Origin: Forficula auricularia
Lineage: Eukaryota; Arthropoda; Insecta; Dermaptera; Forficulidae
DNA: 64,000 nt
Reading direction: 5' to 3'
Assembly (NCBI GenBank): GCA_024734495.1
Contig: JALMQS010000271.1
Location: 62,001 to 126,000, forward strand
Shown piece by piece: positions 56,001 through 63,862 of this stretch. Position numbers and translations under genes: made by a program. The notes beneath the pieces are model-generated. The model did not search any database and was not told where the DNA came from. It saw nothing but the letters and a program-made list of their open reading frames with translations. Numbering within the stretch: the first letter of the stretch is position 1; every line of letters starts with the position of its first letter.

Positions 56001-56563
56001 AAATATATAATCAAACAGGATTTAAGACCATCTTCAACATTTTTCAAATTTAATCTGTATTTTCATTTTAATTATAAATGTCAATTTCACATAAATAAAT
56101 ACCTAATACGAAATGGCCATTTCACAAATTATTTGGAATACATTTTGACAGATATATCTCGAATTTTCTACTCTTTAATTTTTTTGAATTAATTTTTGGC
56201 CTCTGATCATTATAATTTTTTTCATTGTCATTGTTGTGCTATGTTTTGTGACCTCAAAATTCAGTCACAATGGCTGACAACCCGAAATATATCGAATTCA
56301 AAACTCATTTTTGTTTTATTTCTTTTTTTGTGAAACCTACCTCACAATTTTACCCAATTTTTATTATTAAATTAATATTTTTGAATCTATTCAAAACTTG
56401 GCATGATTCGATAGCCTAGCGTTTCGATTAAATTAATCAGATTATTTGTTTCAGGAGGAAGAAAAAGAGTCCAATCAGTAATTGTTCTCCGAATATGTAC
56501 GGATTGTCTACGTATGGGCAAAAGAGATGCTTCCCTCGAATGTCTGGAATGGAATTGAATTGA
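29002..56563 (+). CDS. Unrecognised secreted prohormone-like protein (five coding exons)
   Basis: Exons 29002-29077, 34758-35000, 36912-37018, 44587-44693 and 56455-56563 join in matching phases (1, 1, 0, 2) to 642 bases, 213 residues. Residues 1-21 are a classic signal peptide (MWFTN, then VLIILFLSFW, cut near VNS). The middle is acidic and helical (LNQMLEPLLESLEPN), with single Cys at 86 and 113. Residues 177-182 are RRRKKK, a furin or prohormone convertase site, followed by a 31-residue tail with Cys188 and Cys203, 14 residues apart, and an inner KR (201-202). This is the plan of a secreted peptide precursor. I do not recognise the family. The exons are clearly less AT-rich than the introns. 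An acceptor at 28992 shows a further 5' non-coding exon upstream. A poly(A) signal lies 123 bases after the stop. The exon chain is my reconstruction. Confidence 0.65.
29380..29765 (-). repeat. Dispersed repeat, inverted relative to 35990-36370
   Basis: Text such as gccacagcatctcgatattt and ttattcaggatt recurs inverted at 35990-36370, and in diverged form at 37540-37870 and 39340-39770. Associated with tacgggtgtcccgtatcac ends. Confidence 0.6.
29830..30430 (+). repeat. Tandem units of a poly(C)-bearing dispersed repeat
   Basis: Three units of 150-190 bases share gattatgtatacaaaatttgg and a C run. Single units occur at 5600-5660, 45190-45350 and 59325-59400. Confidence 0.6.
30765..30835 (-). 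mobile_element. SINE fragment with tRNA B box
   Basis: On the minus strand it reads gcaaccccgg-type head then gagttcgattccc. Closely related heads lie at 62590-62640. Confidence 0.45.
30836..31471. mobile_element. Foldback element, 0.64 kb, about 300-bp arms
   Basis: Starts agggtggtcctttttt and ends with its complement (ggaccaccct). The arms stay complementary almost to the centre near 31150, including ccccagcgatgtaagttttt against its inverted copy. No coding capacity. Confidence 0.75.
31480..32880. other. Intron 1 of the secreted prohormone-like gene, nothing recognised
   Basis: AT-rich sequence without clear repeats, frames or splice-bounded exons. Confidence 0.4.
32884..33880. repeat. 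Tandem array of about 128-bp units
   Basis: About eight units with gatttctactagattctag, ccaaatcactaagt and ttcatcccctaaag, alternating in two subtypes. A 70-base foreign stretch interrupts at 33577-33650. Confidence 0.85.
34149..34372 (+). mobile_element. Foldback element carrying a hammerhead ribozyme
   Basis: Arms of about 105 bases begin attgaaggagacaa and end with the complement. The right half holds a complete hammerhead core on the plus strand. The left half holds the 3' part of one on the minus strand (gctctcgaaactataa as complement). A single-copy relative is at 60690-60815. Confidence 0.75.
34270..34325 (+). ncRNA. Hammerhead ribozyme (type I layout)
   Basis: CTGATGA at 34280-34286, stem II GAGG with CTC on the far side, GAAA at 34303-34306, minimal helix III ACTATAGT, and cleavage triplet GTC at 34312-34314. 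One unpaired A sits between the core and stem II, as in the other copies. Helix I is short (atagac side with ttgttat side). The very small helix III resembles hammerheads that work as dimers. Confidence 0.65.
34758..35000 (+). CDS. Secreted prohormone-like gene, coding exon 2
   Basis: Acceptor ttttcttctag, donor TTTG/GTATCT. The frame has balanced codon use unlike its AT-rich flanks. Reads IDIGRNGEWDSAFTPNVLK onward with MELCRQ. Read-through of the donor would stop three codons later. Confidence 0.7.
35990..36370 (+). repeat. Dispersed repeat, copy of 29380-29765
   Basis: Follows a tacgggtgtcccgtatcaca boundary at 35947. Lies in intron 2 of the secreted prohormone-like gene. Confidence 0.55.
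36912..37018 (+). CDS. Secreted prohormone-like gene, coding exon 3
   Basis: Acceptor ttatttttag, donor GAG/GTATTC. Reads DPSKLPCELLQ to WNVQE. Its first 40 bases and upstream intron are duplicated at 39950-40300. Confidence 0.65.
37065..37540 (+). repeat. Dispersed repeat bounded by ccctgtata ends
   Basis: Runs from agctcgccctgtataatatg to gtgaatcaccctgtatatat. An inverted copy is at 41248-41700 and a partial direct copy at 42445-42607. Confidence 0.65.
38040..39015. repeat. Tandem repeat of about 420 bp with GC-richer core, followed by an inverted part
   Basis: Units begin near 38040, 38460 and 38880. Each has a core of about 120 bases with gaggtccagctgattctcca and gagagcgaaaaaagat, less AT-rich than the surroundings. 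The third is cut at about 39018 and joined to an inverted copy of the AT-rich part (39018-39150). Confidence 0.75.
39945..40305 (+). pseudogene. Decayed partial duplicate of exon 3 and its upstream intron
   Basis: Matches 36515-36955, including the intron end and the first 40 bases of exon 3 of the secreted prohormone-like gene. The copy has a stop (tgctaa where exon 3 has tgcgaa) and is cut by another repeat at 40300. Confidence 0.75.
40404..41242 (+). mobile_element. Helitron-like element
   Basis: Starts A/TCTATATATATAAAATTC and ends with the hairpin ggcgtgccgaaggcacgcc, spacer and CTCG/T. The end differs from the usual CTAG, so the class is probable only. A reverse 3' end of the same family is at 55131-55280. 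Confidence 0.5.
41245..42607. repeat. Large imperfect palindrome, about 1.4 kb
   Basis: The inner part (41700-42440) has arms of about 350 bases with ttaatgagtaatatacgggg, aagtaattttt and ccatggttagtt as complements. It is flanked on both sides by the ccctgtata repeat in opposite orientation, so the whole block folds on itself. The right arm is shorter (ends 42607). Confidence 0.8.
42690..42738 (-). ncRNA. Hammerhead ribozyme
   Basis: Minus strand: CTGATGA 42731-42725, stem II GAGG with CTTC, GAAA 42708-42705, then TTATAGTC with GTC at 42699-42697. One unpaired T before stem II. Confidence 0.55.
42812..42850 (+). ncRNA. Decayed hammerhead-like motif
   Basis: Opposite partner of the motif at 42690-42738. 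CTGATGA has become CTGTAGA and GAAA has become AAGA, while the ACTATAGTC end is kept. Confidence 0.35.
43070..43330. repeat. Remnant related to the foldback element at 28677-28936
   Basis: Contains CTGAAGAAGGAG...TTCTCCAAAT (43158-43193) and the tail ggagtgcctttgcatcaatt, similar to ggctgccttccatcaattct at 28911-28930. Confidence 0.4.
43649..44268. mobile_element. MITE expanded by an internal 20-bp minisatellite
   Basis: Terminal inverted repeats (ggggtgcaccgc and ggatcaccc with ggtgtacacctacttccaat) match the 148-base MITE at 63715-63862. Between them, about 26 units of caaatatttccaaggaattc fill 43700-44230. The long frames across it are artefacts of the repeat. Confidence 0.8.
44587..44693 (+). 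CDS. Secreted prohormone-like gene, coding exon 4
   Basis: Acceptor tttgtttctttag, donor CG/GTAAAC. Reads DYLHLEDNIKNNLRDLY to NPRHPR. Without splicing, the frame stops at once after RR. Confidence 0.65.
44962..45640. mobile_element. Foldback element, about 200-bp arms
   Basis: Ends cagtaaaaaccggtttttag and complement. Inside, acgcgttcttactagttaa is mirrored. The centre holds a unit of the poly(C) dispersed repeat (45190-45350). Confidence 0.75.
45706..45921. mobile_element. Foldback element with degenerate facing hammerhead cores
   Basis: Arms aaattaaattaaaaacag and complement. Minus-strand core CTGAAGA (45779-45773), GACA/TGTC stem, then CAAAC. Plus-strand core CTGACAA (45844-45850), GTCA/TGAC stem, GAAAC (45869-45873). 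Each has one core base changed. Confidence 0.5.
46150..46555. repeat. Inverted pair of SINE-derived segments
   Basis: Left arm gaggggattcatcccctcag and right arm with ctgaggggatgaatcccctc. The right arm carries a B-box-like ggtcgactcc and the ccggaaagcatgttag head also seen near 27575. Confidence 0.55.
46860..48530. other. Intron 4 of the secreted prohormone-like gene, no gene seen
   Basis: AT-rich. The open frames here have no conserved features and no splice support. Confidence 0.4.
48558..48602 (-). ncRNA. Degenerate hammerhead-like motif
   Basis: Minus strand CTGATAA, GAAG/CTTC stem, AAAAC, then TATATAGTGTC. Two core positions differ from consensus. Confidence 0.35.
48735..48785 (-). 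ncRNA. Hammerhead ribozyme, left of the pair
   Basis: Minus strand: CTGATGA 48775-48769, one T, stem II GAAGGC/GCCTTC with loop AAT, GAAA 48752-48749, ACTATAGT and GTC 48743-48741. Helix I pairs ATAGA with TTTAG. All core bases are consensus. Confidence 0.65.
48870..48918 (+). ncRNA. Hammerhead ribozyme, right of the pair
   Basis: CTGATGA 48877-48883, same stem II, GAAA 48900-48903. Helix I pairs ATAGA with TCTAT. The cleavage triplet is GAC (48909-48911) instead of GTC, so cleavage may be lost. Confidence 0.55.
49200..51545. repeat. Tandem array of about 490-bp units
   Basis: Five units, marked by ttgctcaactggttaagctg at about 49491, 49981, 50471, 50971 and 51451. The first is split by a SINE fragment at 49290-49448. 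The marker resembles a tRNA A box, but no B box follows. Confidence 0.8.
49290..49448 (+). mobile_element. SINE fragment
   Basis: B box ggggttcgatcttgg, a body with aactcggctccctcaataac, and an A-rich end at 49437-49447. Confidence 0.5.
51546..53288. other. Intron 4, dispersed repeats only
   Basis: The part at 52230-52445 repeats text from intron 1 of both JHAMT-like genes (cagccgtttttgagatattt, cacgattacaatacttgacc). No gene. Confidence 0.4.
53289..54051 (+). mobile_element. Non-autonomous Helitron
   Basis: A/TCTCTATATATAAAATTAAGG start, hairpin ggccgccgaaggcgggcc at 54024-54041, spacer, CTAG at 54048-54051 before T. The middle has a G-rich tract that makes a false 115-codon frame. Confidence 0.7.
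54052..56454. other. Intron 4, right part
   Basis: Contains an inverted Helitron-like 3' end (55131-55280, hairpin gtgccttcggcac) and one arm of the 24706 palindrome (56280-56345). No exon signal otherwise. Confidence 0.4.
56455..56563 (+). CDS. Secreted prohormone-like gene, terminal coding exon
   Basis: Acceptor ttatttgtttcag, TGA at 56561-56563. In the phase set by exon 4 it completes RRRKKK and reads SPISNCSPNMYG to the second Cys and MSGMELN. The other phase stops after nine codons. Confidence 0.6.
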
Positions 56564-56685
56564 ATGTATTTATATTTAATGTAACAACAAGATAACGCAC
56601 AAGATTGTTAGAATAATCGAATCAATATTAGATCTAAATTCATCTTACTAGAGTCTTACATACCTACCGAAAAATATGTTATTGA

Positions 56686-56691
56686 AATAAA
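56686..56691 (+). terminator. Poly(A) signal AATAAA
   Basis: Canonical hexamer 123 bases after the stop codon of the secreted prohormone-like gene. Confidence 0.6.
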
Positions 56692-58100
56692 ACACAATTG
56701 AATCCTTTATCTGTACGAGTATCTTATTACTTCTAGACTAAGATCTTTTAAAATTTAAGTATAATATGAAAAGTGTAACATTACACACTCACAATGCGAG
56801 AATCCTGGACCCTGGACAATTTTACCAACCTTTATTCAACTTTCAATCAGAAATATCAACGGGTGGGGCCTGAGATAGACAAACGAACCTTTAATACAAG
56901 GGGATTGAAAATTTTAGCTAAATGGGGCACCCCTGTTTAAGGGGGTACGGGACTGTTTATCATTTTTATAAGAAATCAAATCATTGATGTATAAAATATT
57001 TATTCCAGAAATTTGAAGTCGATCGTCTCAGCCACTACCGATAAATAAATTATTGAAAATTGTTCTTTTAACATGGAAGTAAATGGACTGAGCTTTTAAA
57101 AGGGCTATAACTTCTATACAAATTATACCATTTTCAACAAATCTATAAAGATGAATAATTCAACTTTTATGAATCGAATGATACATTTTTCAATAGATTT
57201 GACAGTCTAGTTAATTAGTTGTCCATAAATGTAAAAAAAGTTATTTGCATCCAACAGAATATAACAAAAGCACTAGTGTAGAATTCCAACTCTATTTCTT
57301 GATATCATTTTTGTGTTAAATAAATGTTTTTATAATGAGAAAAAATTCATCTCAATATTCTTTTTATTAATATTATCAAAACAAAGATTTGTATTCGAAA
57401 TTAAACTCATTATTATCAATTTTTTTTTATTAAATAGGCAGATGTTGTCACTCTGCAGAAATACAAAATATTTTTTCATGATCAACCAGATAGATAAACT
57501 GTCCCGAACTCACTTAATATGAATTGTTACATGTTACGATCAATTCAATTATTTCTTGACTTGGAATAAATTTTGTCTTTATATGCAATCAATATTTAAA
57601 AGTTTATCTTATTTCTGATATTTTTTCTTTTTACGTATTTTTTTTTTTTAATTTTTTGTTAAAAAATAAATTACAATGATAAAGGTGTCAAAGTCATATT
57701 TCAAATTGGCAAACGTGACATTTCCATATCAGATTGAACTTGGTTAGAAACAATATTTTAACATTCAAATAGAAGAAAATAGAGCAAAATAAATTTATTT
57801 GGATCACTACTCTGCTGAATGACAGGAGCGATGAATATTTCAAACATTCGATTTGAAGAATTCTAAAAGATAACAAAAGGGTTCAAGATGAATGGAAAAA
57901 TGAACTTTTTTTGAAGAGGGCGATGAATAGGAAGAGTGCGGTAGCTTTTTTACAGGCATCATCTAGTGTTATTAGTGAAGCCCTAGTAATAAATTTAAAT
58001 ACTTATAATAAATTATATAATTCACAGTAAATACAGGTTCCTGGATTGTTGTTCCCTGTATTTTATAATATACTTGTTAACAATTAGGAGGCCTTCAGTA
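56692..58100. other. Intergenic, nothing recognised
   Basis: AT-rich sequence downstream of the prohormone-like gene, with no frames of interest or clear repeats. Confidence 0.4.
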
Positions 58101-58107
58101 ACTTTTG

Positions 58108-58459
58108 TCCGCCTACCTGGTGTAATGATCAGCATAACTGGCTGGCAACCCGGAGGTCTCGGGTTCGATTCCCGGCTATACCCAGACATTTTTTCTGTAA
58201 GTATAGGGTCTGGTAATAAAAATTAAGTGGGAGATAAATTTAACCTAATTTATCGCGCGGAGAATTTACCACTGCTCGAAGCCTCTAAATACTTAGTAAA
58301 ATGGACTATATCTAACTTTCTGAGATTTGGCTCGTGATCCCGGCTTCTTTTCCTTCTACTCTGTTCTTTTCACGATGGGGGGGCCAGCCCATACAGGCCT
58401 TTAGGGGTTGGACCTTCTGGTGTATCTCCTTCTCACATCAATATCATTAAAAAAAAAAG
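58108..58459 (+). mobile_element. tRNA-derived SINE
   Basis: tRNA-like head with A-box region (tggtgtaatgatcagcataa) and perfect B box (gggttcgattcccgg, 58158-58172), an unrelated body, then tcaatatcatt and a run of A at 58450-58459. Looks full-length. Confidence 0.75.
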
Positions 58460-58567
58460 GTGGGCAGATCCATTACTTTTCGACGAAAGTGTGCGGGGGT
58501 AGTTCACCGATTTTGATGCCGATTTTTTCCTCGAAAGTACATCAGCAAAGGAGATGATTCTGAAAAT

Positions 58568-59312
58568 GTGAGCCCGATTCGATCAAATTTGGCCGCTGGA
58601 GAATTTTTCGAAATATTTCGAATTATCGAATATTTCCCAACTAACTCCACTTTAGATGACAAAGGGCTTAACCCGCCCACTTATACCCTCCAAACCAACC
58701 TCATGGACAAAATAATTTTCAGGCCCCAAATAATCATAAAAGCCATTAATAAATTATATTCCAACTCCGCCGCTGGCCCGGATGACATCCCACCAATTCT
58801 CATTAAAAAATGTGCCACTGAACTTGCTCCTATCTTATCCAAGCTATTCCAACTCTTACGAATCGGGCATATTCCCCAGAAGCTGGAAAATAGCCAGAGT
58901 CACACCTATTCCTAAAAAAGGAGACTCTTCACAAATCTCTAATTACAGACCTATCTCAATCACCTCTGTTCTTTCCAAAATAAAGGAATTAGTTATAAAC
59001 CAACACGTCCTTCATCACTTAGAAAATAATAAATTAATTCACGATAGGCAATATGGATTTAGAAAAAATCGTTCCACAGGCGACATCTTAACCTATGTCA
59101 CCCACACCTTGAACAAAACTCTAGAGGCCGGAAAAGAAACCCTCGCTGTAGCCCTTGATATCACCAAAGCTTTTGACCAGGTTTGGCACAAAAATCTTCT
59201 TGCCAAACTGCCAGCCTTTGGATTCACACCAACACTTCGCAAATGGATAAAAAGCTTTCTGACAAACCGAAGTATAAAAGTTGTGGTGGATGGAATATCA
59301 TCTGATTTCTAG
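58568..59312 (+). pseudogene. LINE reverse transcriptase fragment (frameshifted, truncated)
   Basis: First frame has AAGPDDIPPILIKKCA. After a one-base shift near 58840 it continues SWKIARVTPIPKKGD, NYRPISI, QYGFRKNRSTGDIL and VALDITKAFDQVWH. These are reverse transcriptase blocks up to the first catalytic Asp. The YADD block is absent because a Helitron cuts in at 59312. The left end runs into a dispersed repeat. Confidence 0.8.
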
Positions 59313-59804
59313 CTCTCTAGAGGCCCAGAGATTATGTATACAATATTTGGTTGAGTTTGCTCCAAGGGCAAGAATTTACATTTTTTCACCCTCCCCCTTT
59401 TTGGGTGATTTTTTGGGGAAATTTACGTTGTCAGAAATCACATCCCCTACAACTTTGTTTATCATAAAATATGCCTTAGGGTTAATAGTTTAGGAGTTAT
59501 TTGATAATTTTCATTCGAGCGCCCCTCCCCGAAAACCCCCTTCTGGGGTCAAAATATCAAAACGTTATATAGGTAAAAACGTAAGTTAGAAGACATTTGA
59601 TGTAAATATGAAATTTCATAATAATTCCTTAAGCCGTTTTTACGTGAATCGTGAGCAACTTTTCGGAAACCACTGAAACAGACAGACAGACAGGAATTTT
59701 GTTGAGGGTGTTTTCGTTCATAACTTTGCTTGAAACGTGTGCAACCAAAATTTGGCGTGATTTGTAGCAATGTACAGACAAAACCTTAATTTTATATATA
59801 TAGA
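59312..59804 (-). mobile_element. Helitron fragment
   Basis: The 5' end on the minus strand (A/TCTATATATATAAAATTAAGG) is at 59804. The left edge matches an internal position (about 53770) of the Helitron at 53289-54051, so its 3' part is missing. Confidence 0.55.
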
Positions 59805-60232
59805 TTTCTAAGAGTAGAGAAATAAACACCTGCATATAATTTTTCTAGATTTGACAAACAATTATAATTTCTGGGGTGAAATACATAATAAATAATCAAT
59901 TATCATAAATAAAATCTAGTGAACTCTAGTCCAATTTTTTTCTATAATTTTTAAATATACAAAAGTGTAGGTAATAATTCTGCAATATTTCAAATGTACC
60001 TATTTGTTTTTAATTTCTTGACTTTCTGAATACTTTAATAGACTAGGTGAAAGAGCTCGTTAAAGCTTACAATATGAAATGCATGCCCTGTAGTCCTAAA
60101 ATTTCATTCCACCTTTGATCTAGACTCGTGGATTTCTCCATATCAAAGGCCTTCCAGTTACTCATTTAGATGAAATTCCAAAAGGTGGCTCCCATACAAG
60201 AGACGAATTACCATTATTTAATACATTTTGGA

Positions 60233-60424
60233 TCATCTGTTAAATTTTAAATTTTCTAAATAAATTGAAAGTGCCTTGCAAAGAAAGCTGAGATCACCTG
60301 TTCCCGAAAGTTCACCAAAATTTAGAATAAGCCTGCTAAGTGCGAGTTGACCGCATACTGAAGTTTCTTTAGCTTCTAAAGTATTTTTTATAACAAATAC
60401 ATTCTTATTTGTTTCCGTTAACAA
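60233..60424 (-). pseudogene. Orphan coding-like segment
   Basis: 63 codons ending in TGA read VFVIKNTLEAKETSVCGQ then LSRLILNFGELSGTGDLSFL and end NLKFNR. Composition looks protein-coding (amphipathic, few rare residues). The upstream frame lacks an acceptor AG before a stop, so it may be a remnant of an exon or retrocopy. I do not recognise the family. Confidence 0.3.
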
Positions 60425-60689
60425 GAGAATTTGCGGATTTTTTATAATTTTTAGTTAAGCCATTTCTAAAGGCCCTCTGGTACAAATAACACCTCTACAT
60501 ATAAATGCCTACTTTAGGATTTTCTCACACCGTCAATTTACGCTGAATTATGTTTAAAAATATATAGCATAATTCTACTCAAGGGATACTTCCTCATACA
60601 TCATTTGATAAAAAAATATTTTTATTTTTAAAAGAAAAATGGGACCCTCTTATTTTGTATATCTGTCCGCCTATTAAAGTATTTTAGAT

Positions 60690-60815
60690 TGAAGGAGCCA
60701 ATAAAAGAGTGTGTTTTCTGCTGGAATTATAAATTTTATTTATAACGAGACTATAGTTTCGAGGCCTTTGCCCTCTTCATCAGTCTATTACAATTGATTC
60801 ACAGGAATTAATTAT
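60690..60815 (-). mobile_element. Single-copy relative of the 34149 hammerhead element
   Basis: From agattgaaggagccaataaa to cacaggaattaatt it matches the right half of 34149-34372 read in reverse, without the mirrored half. Confidence 0.65.
60740..60795 (-). ncRNA. Hammerhead ribozyme
   Basis: Minus strand: CTGATGA 60783-60777, one A, stem II GAGG/CCTC, GAAA 60760-60757, ACTATAGT, GTC 60751-60749. Helix I AATAGA with TCGTTAT. All core bases consensus. Confidence 0.65.
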
Positions 60816-61214
60816 TTTTTTTTCATTGAAAGACTTTCACCATCTTGATGAAAAATTAATATTTGTTAGAATAATATATTCGGAGTAACTTAAAAAAAAT
60901 TGAAATTATTTATCACGTAGTTTTGATAAAAAATATTAAAAAAAACATATTTGGGCGATTATTTTTAGTGGAGGGGATATAATATCAATTGCTTGGAAAG
61001 GATCCATTCATAAATAGAAAGTAGTAGCGTAAAATGTACAGTAACGTTAAAAAAACATAACCTAAAATTTTAAAATCGTCCATATTTATAGTGGTTACGA
61101 GGCTAAAACATTTTGTGTGGATTGTCGCGAAAGAACCTCCTTAAATCATATTCTTAAGCAAAAAGAAGAAAAGGCTGTTTATCATTATTTTTGCTATACA
61201 TTTTTTAATATTAA

Positions 61215-61771
61215 TGTGGGATCGGATACACTAATCCCAGGCGTGTTCTTCTTTATTTAATGGAACTGGTTGTCTAGGGTAGAAGATTTATCAAATAAAA
61301 GTTTCACTTATAAGACAAAATATTTATTAACAAGTATAATATTCTAAATACAGGTGAATGGATACTTTTATTCGAAGGGCGTTAATTATAAAGGCGTAAG
61401 AGAGTTCGTAAAGGGGTTGCTGAATCTATCGTGTATCGTTATGCGTGTTCGTGTGTCTGCCGGTCAGATTGCAAGTGTCGTTGATTCGAACGTTGGGTAG
61501 GTACTGTTGTTTTCTCTGGTTATCCCTTGTCTTCATATAAAACTAACAAAACATTATTGCCTTGTGTGAAATGCGAAATACTCAGGTAGTGGGGAAACTG
61601 GTATATTTCCTTACACTCACTTTCTCTTCAGAGAATGGTCTTTGTTGAAAGGAATCAAATACCTTTGTGCAAGGTTTCGTTTATCGACTGAAAGGGTCTT
61701 CAGTTGACGGTCACATTGTTTGGCAGATGAGTGCGATTGAAAAATTATATTATAATATTTCAATTCCACAT
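61215..61771. mobile_element. Putative solo LTR
   Basis: 557 bases starting tgtggg and ending ccaca, with TTAA on both sides (61211-61214, 61772-61775). No coding capacity. A TTAA-targeting DNA element is the alternative. Confidence 0.4.
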
Positions 61772-62589
61772 TAATTTTCAAACATACTATTATAATCTAT
61801 TTTTTGAATATTAAGAAAAAAATAGAAATCTTTAGAGCACGTATGGTCAATCTTTACTTAGCTGAGGGCGTATTTTCGGGACTTAATCGGGGTGTAGGTA
61901 AGAAATAAGTAGGTAGTAGTGAATAAAATAGCGATAAAAATTCAGACATCTTTTTATTTACTAATTATAATACTTAGCATAATCAAACATAAAAAGCAAA
62001 TTAACAAAAAAAGATGGAAAAATCAAATGAAAATTAATGAGACTTGAGTTTGAAGCTGAGAAGCAAGATGATCAATATTGGGGATCTGTTGCGTTCCACT
62101 GCGTACTTTTAATAATATTATTTATCGATTTTAGTCTTTATGATTTGAAGAATACAGTTTTAGGTTGGTTGACAAATACAAAGTTATTACAAATAAAGTA
62201 TGTGTGCTAAATCTTTAATTATTTTCCACGTTATTTGAAATTTCTGAATCTCTCGCGGGCGGGAAGCTGGTGGTGGTCCGGGGGTTGCCCATATATGGTT
62301 TAGAGCAAGTAGTGAAAATTTTTTGGGTATTGCTCCAAAATATATTTGTTTACAATTGAGGTTTCAAACTTGGTACCTAGATATATTATGAATGTAAAAT
62401 AGTGAGCTTTTTTGGATTGTGAAAAATGTAAAATCTTTCACAATTCAGCATTATATAGGAGGTATTTCCTATATATTAATTCATCTATAAAAAAAGCCAG
62501 TTTCAATGATTTCTAAGAAAACCACAAGAGGTTGTTATCTACTAGATCCGAGATGTAAAGTTTTATTTTTAAATATATGTCAGAAAGGT

Positions 62590-62830
62590 GGATTTTATCT
62601 CCTCGGGAATCAAACCCGAGTAGCAAAATTAGCAATCCGGGCCAATTTTCTACTCAGCGAGGTGGACATTTAGGACACATAACATAGTGCATTGGTATAG
62701 GTGTGCACCTTATAGGGTAGCCAATTGAACAGTCCCAGCGATTTCAATTTTGGCACTCGGGTTCGAATCCCAGAGAGTCAAAACTTAAAAACAATCCATT
62801 TCGTTTCAGATCTCATAGTTGACTACCTCT
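62590..62830. mobile_element. Two SINE heads in opposite orientation
   Basis: Minus-strand B box (ctcgggtttgattcccg) at about 62614-62630 and plus-strand B box (cgggttcgaatccc) at about 62758-62771. Both are followed by text shared with 31490-31560 (acaatccattt, gactacctcttgtg), suggesting one family. Confidence 0.5.
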
Positions 62831-63714
62831 TGTGATTTTCTTAGAAATTTAAAGTATATTTTTATAGGCAAATTGAGCTGATATTCAAGTATCAATTATG
62901 TGATAAGAAATGGTTAATTTATATGTCAGAAGAGTTGAAGCTCTGTGGAGTTGAAGTCAAGTTAGTAAAAAGTAAATCTGTCCCTGATTTTCGCCGTCTT
63001 GTTAGCAAAGGAGTTAAATAAACCGAGTTCCGTTTTGACTTAGTGGAGACGCCTGCTCATAGGCAACCTGGTGAGCTCAAAAGAAGGTAACGCAGATAAA
63101 CCTTTGCAAGTCGATCGAAAATTTCAACAAAAGGATCGGCTGCTGCAAGAGGTCCAGGGGCAGACATTTAAATGATGTTATTGTTAATAATTAATTAAAT
63201 AAATAAAATATTTGATTAAAAAAATCCAAATATTTCCTTGGGGTAGTTATTTCGCGACAATACTAGCAAAAAGTTAATACAAAAGTATATAAGAACAGAC
63301 AATAAGGATTCATAATTCATAAGCCCAAAACTTTTTGCTGTTTATGTGCTACTATCCAATCCCGTGCTCGTTTGACAAATCTGGCAACACTGTCCAGTAT
63401 GTATATATTTTATCATAGAAATTACAGATAAAGTACATTATAAAGGGAGATTTATAAAACAAAAAGTTCTTAATAAGCGATTGAAAGCTGTTGGGAAAAT
63501 GGCTGAAACGAAAAAACTTCAAAAAAGTACTAAAGTTAACCCACTTTTTAGGTCAAATAAATGCGTTGTTGCCTGCTTGTTTTTAGTGTAAATTTTTCAT
63601 TATACATTTTTCATTATTTATTTATTATTATCTCAGAAACTGTGTAACTATGAATTAAAATTTTCTTAAAAAATGTATTAGCTATTGTTTAATGTTGGTT
63701 TAGTTTTTTACGAA

Positions 63715-63862
63715 GGGTGAACCGCGACCTAATATTGTGTACACCTACTTCCACTTCCACTTTCATTTCCAAGATGAAGACAATAGATTAAGCGGCGTTA
63801 TCTAATGAATTCCACACATAATTCCAAAGAAGGTGTACACTTAATTCCAATCGCGGATCACC
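63715..63862. mobile_element. Short MITE (148 bp)
   Basis: Terminal inverted repeats gggtgaaccgcga and tcgcggatcacc with inner ggtgtacac. Unexpanded relative of 43649-44268. Confidence 0.7.

Noticed and set aside
56455..56563. Natriuretic-type peptide ring in the tail of the secreted protein
   Set aside because: The Cys spacing is 14, not 15, and the ring residues do not match that family.
58108..58185. tRNA gene
   Set aside because: A and B boxes are present, but the acceptor stem does not pair and the head continues into a SINE body with A tail.
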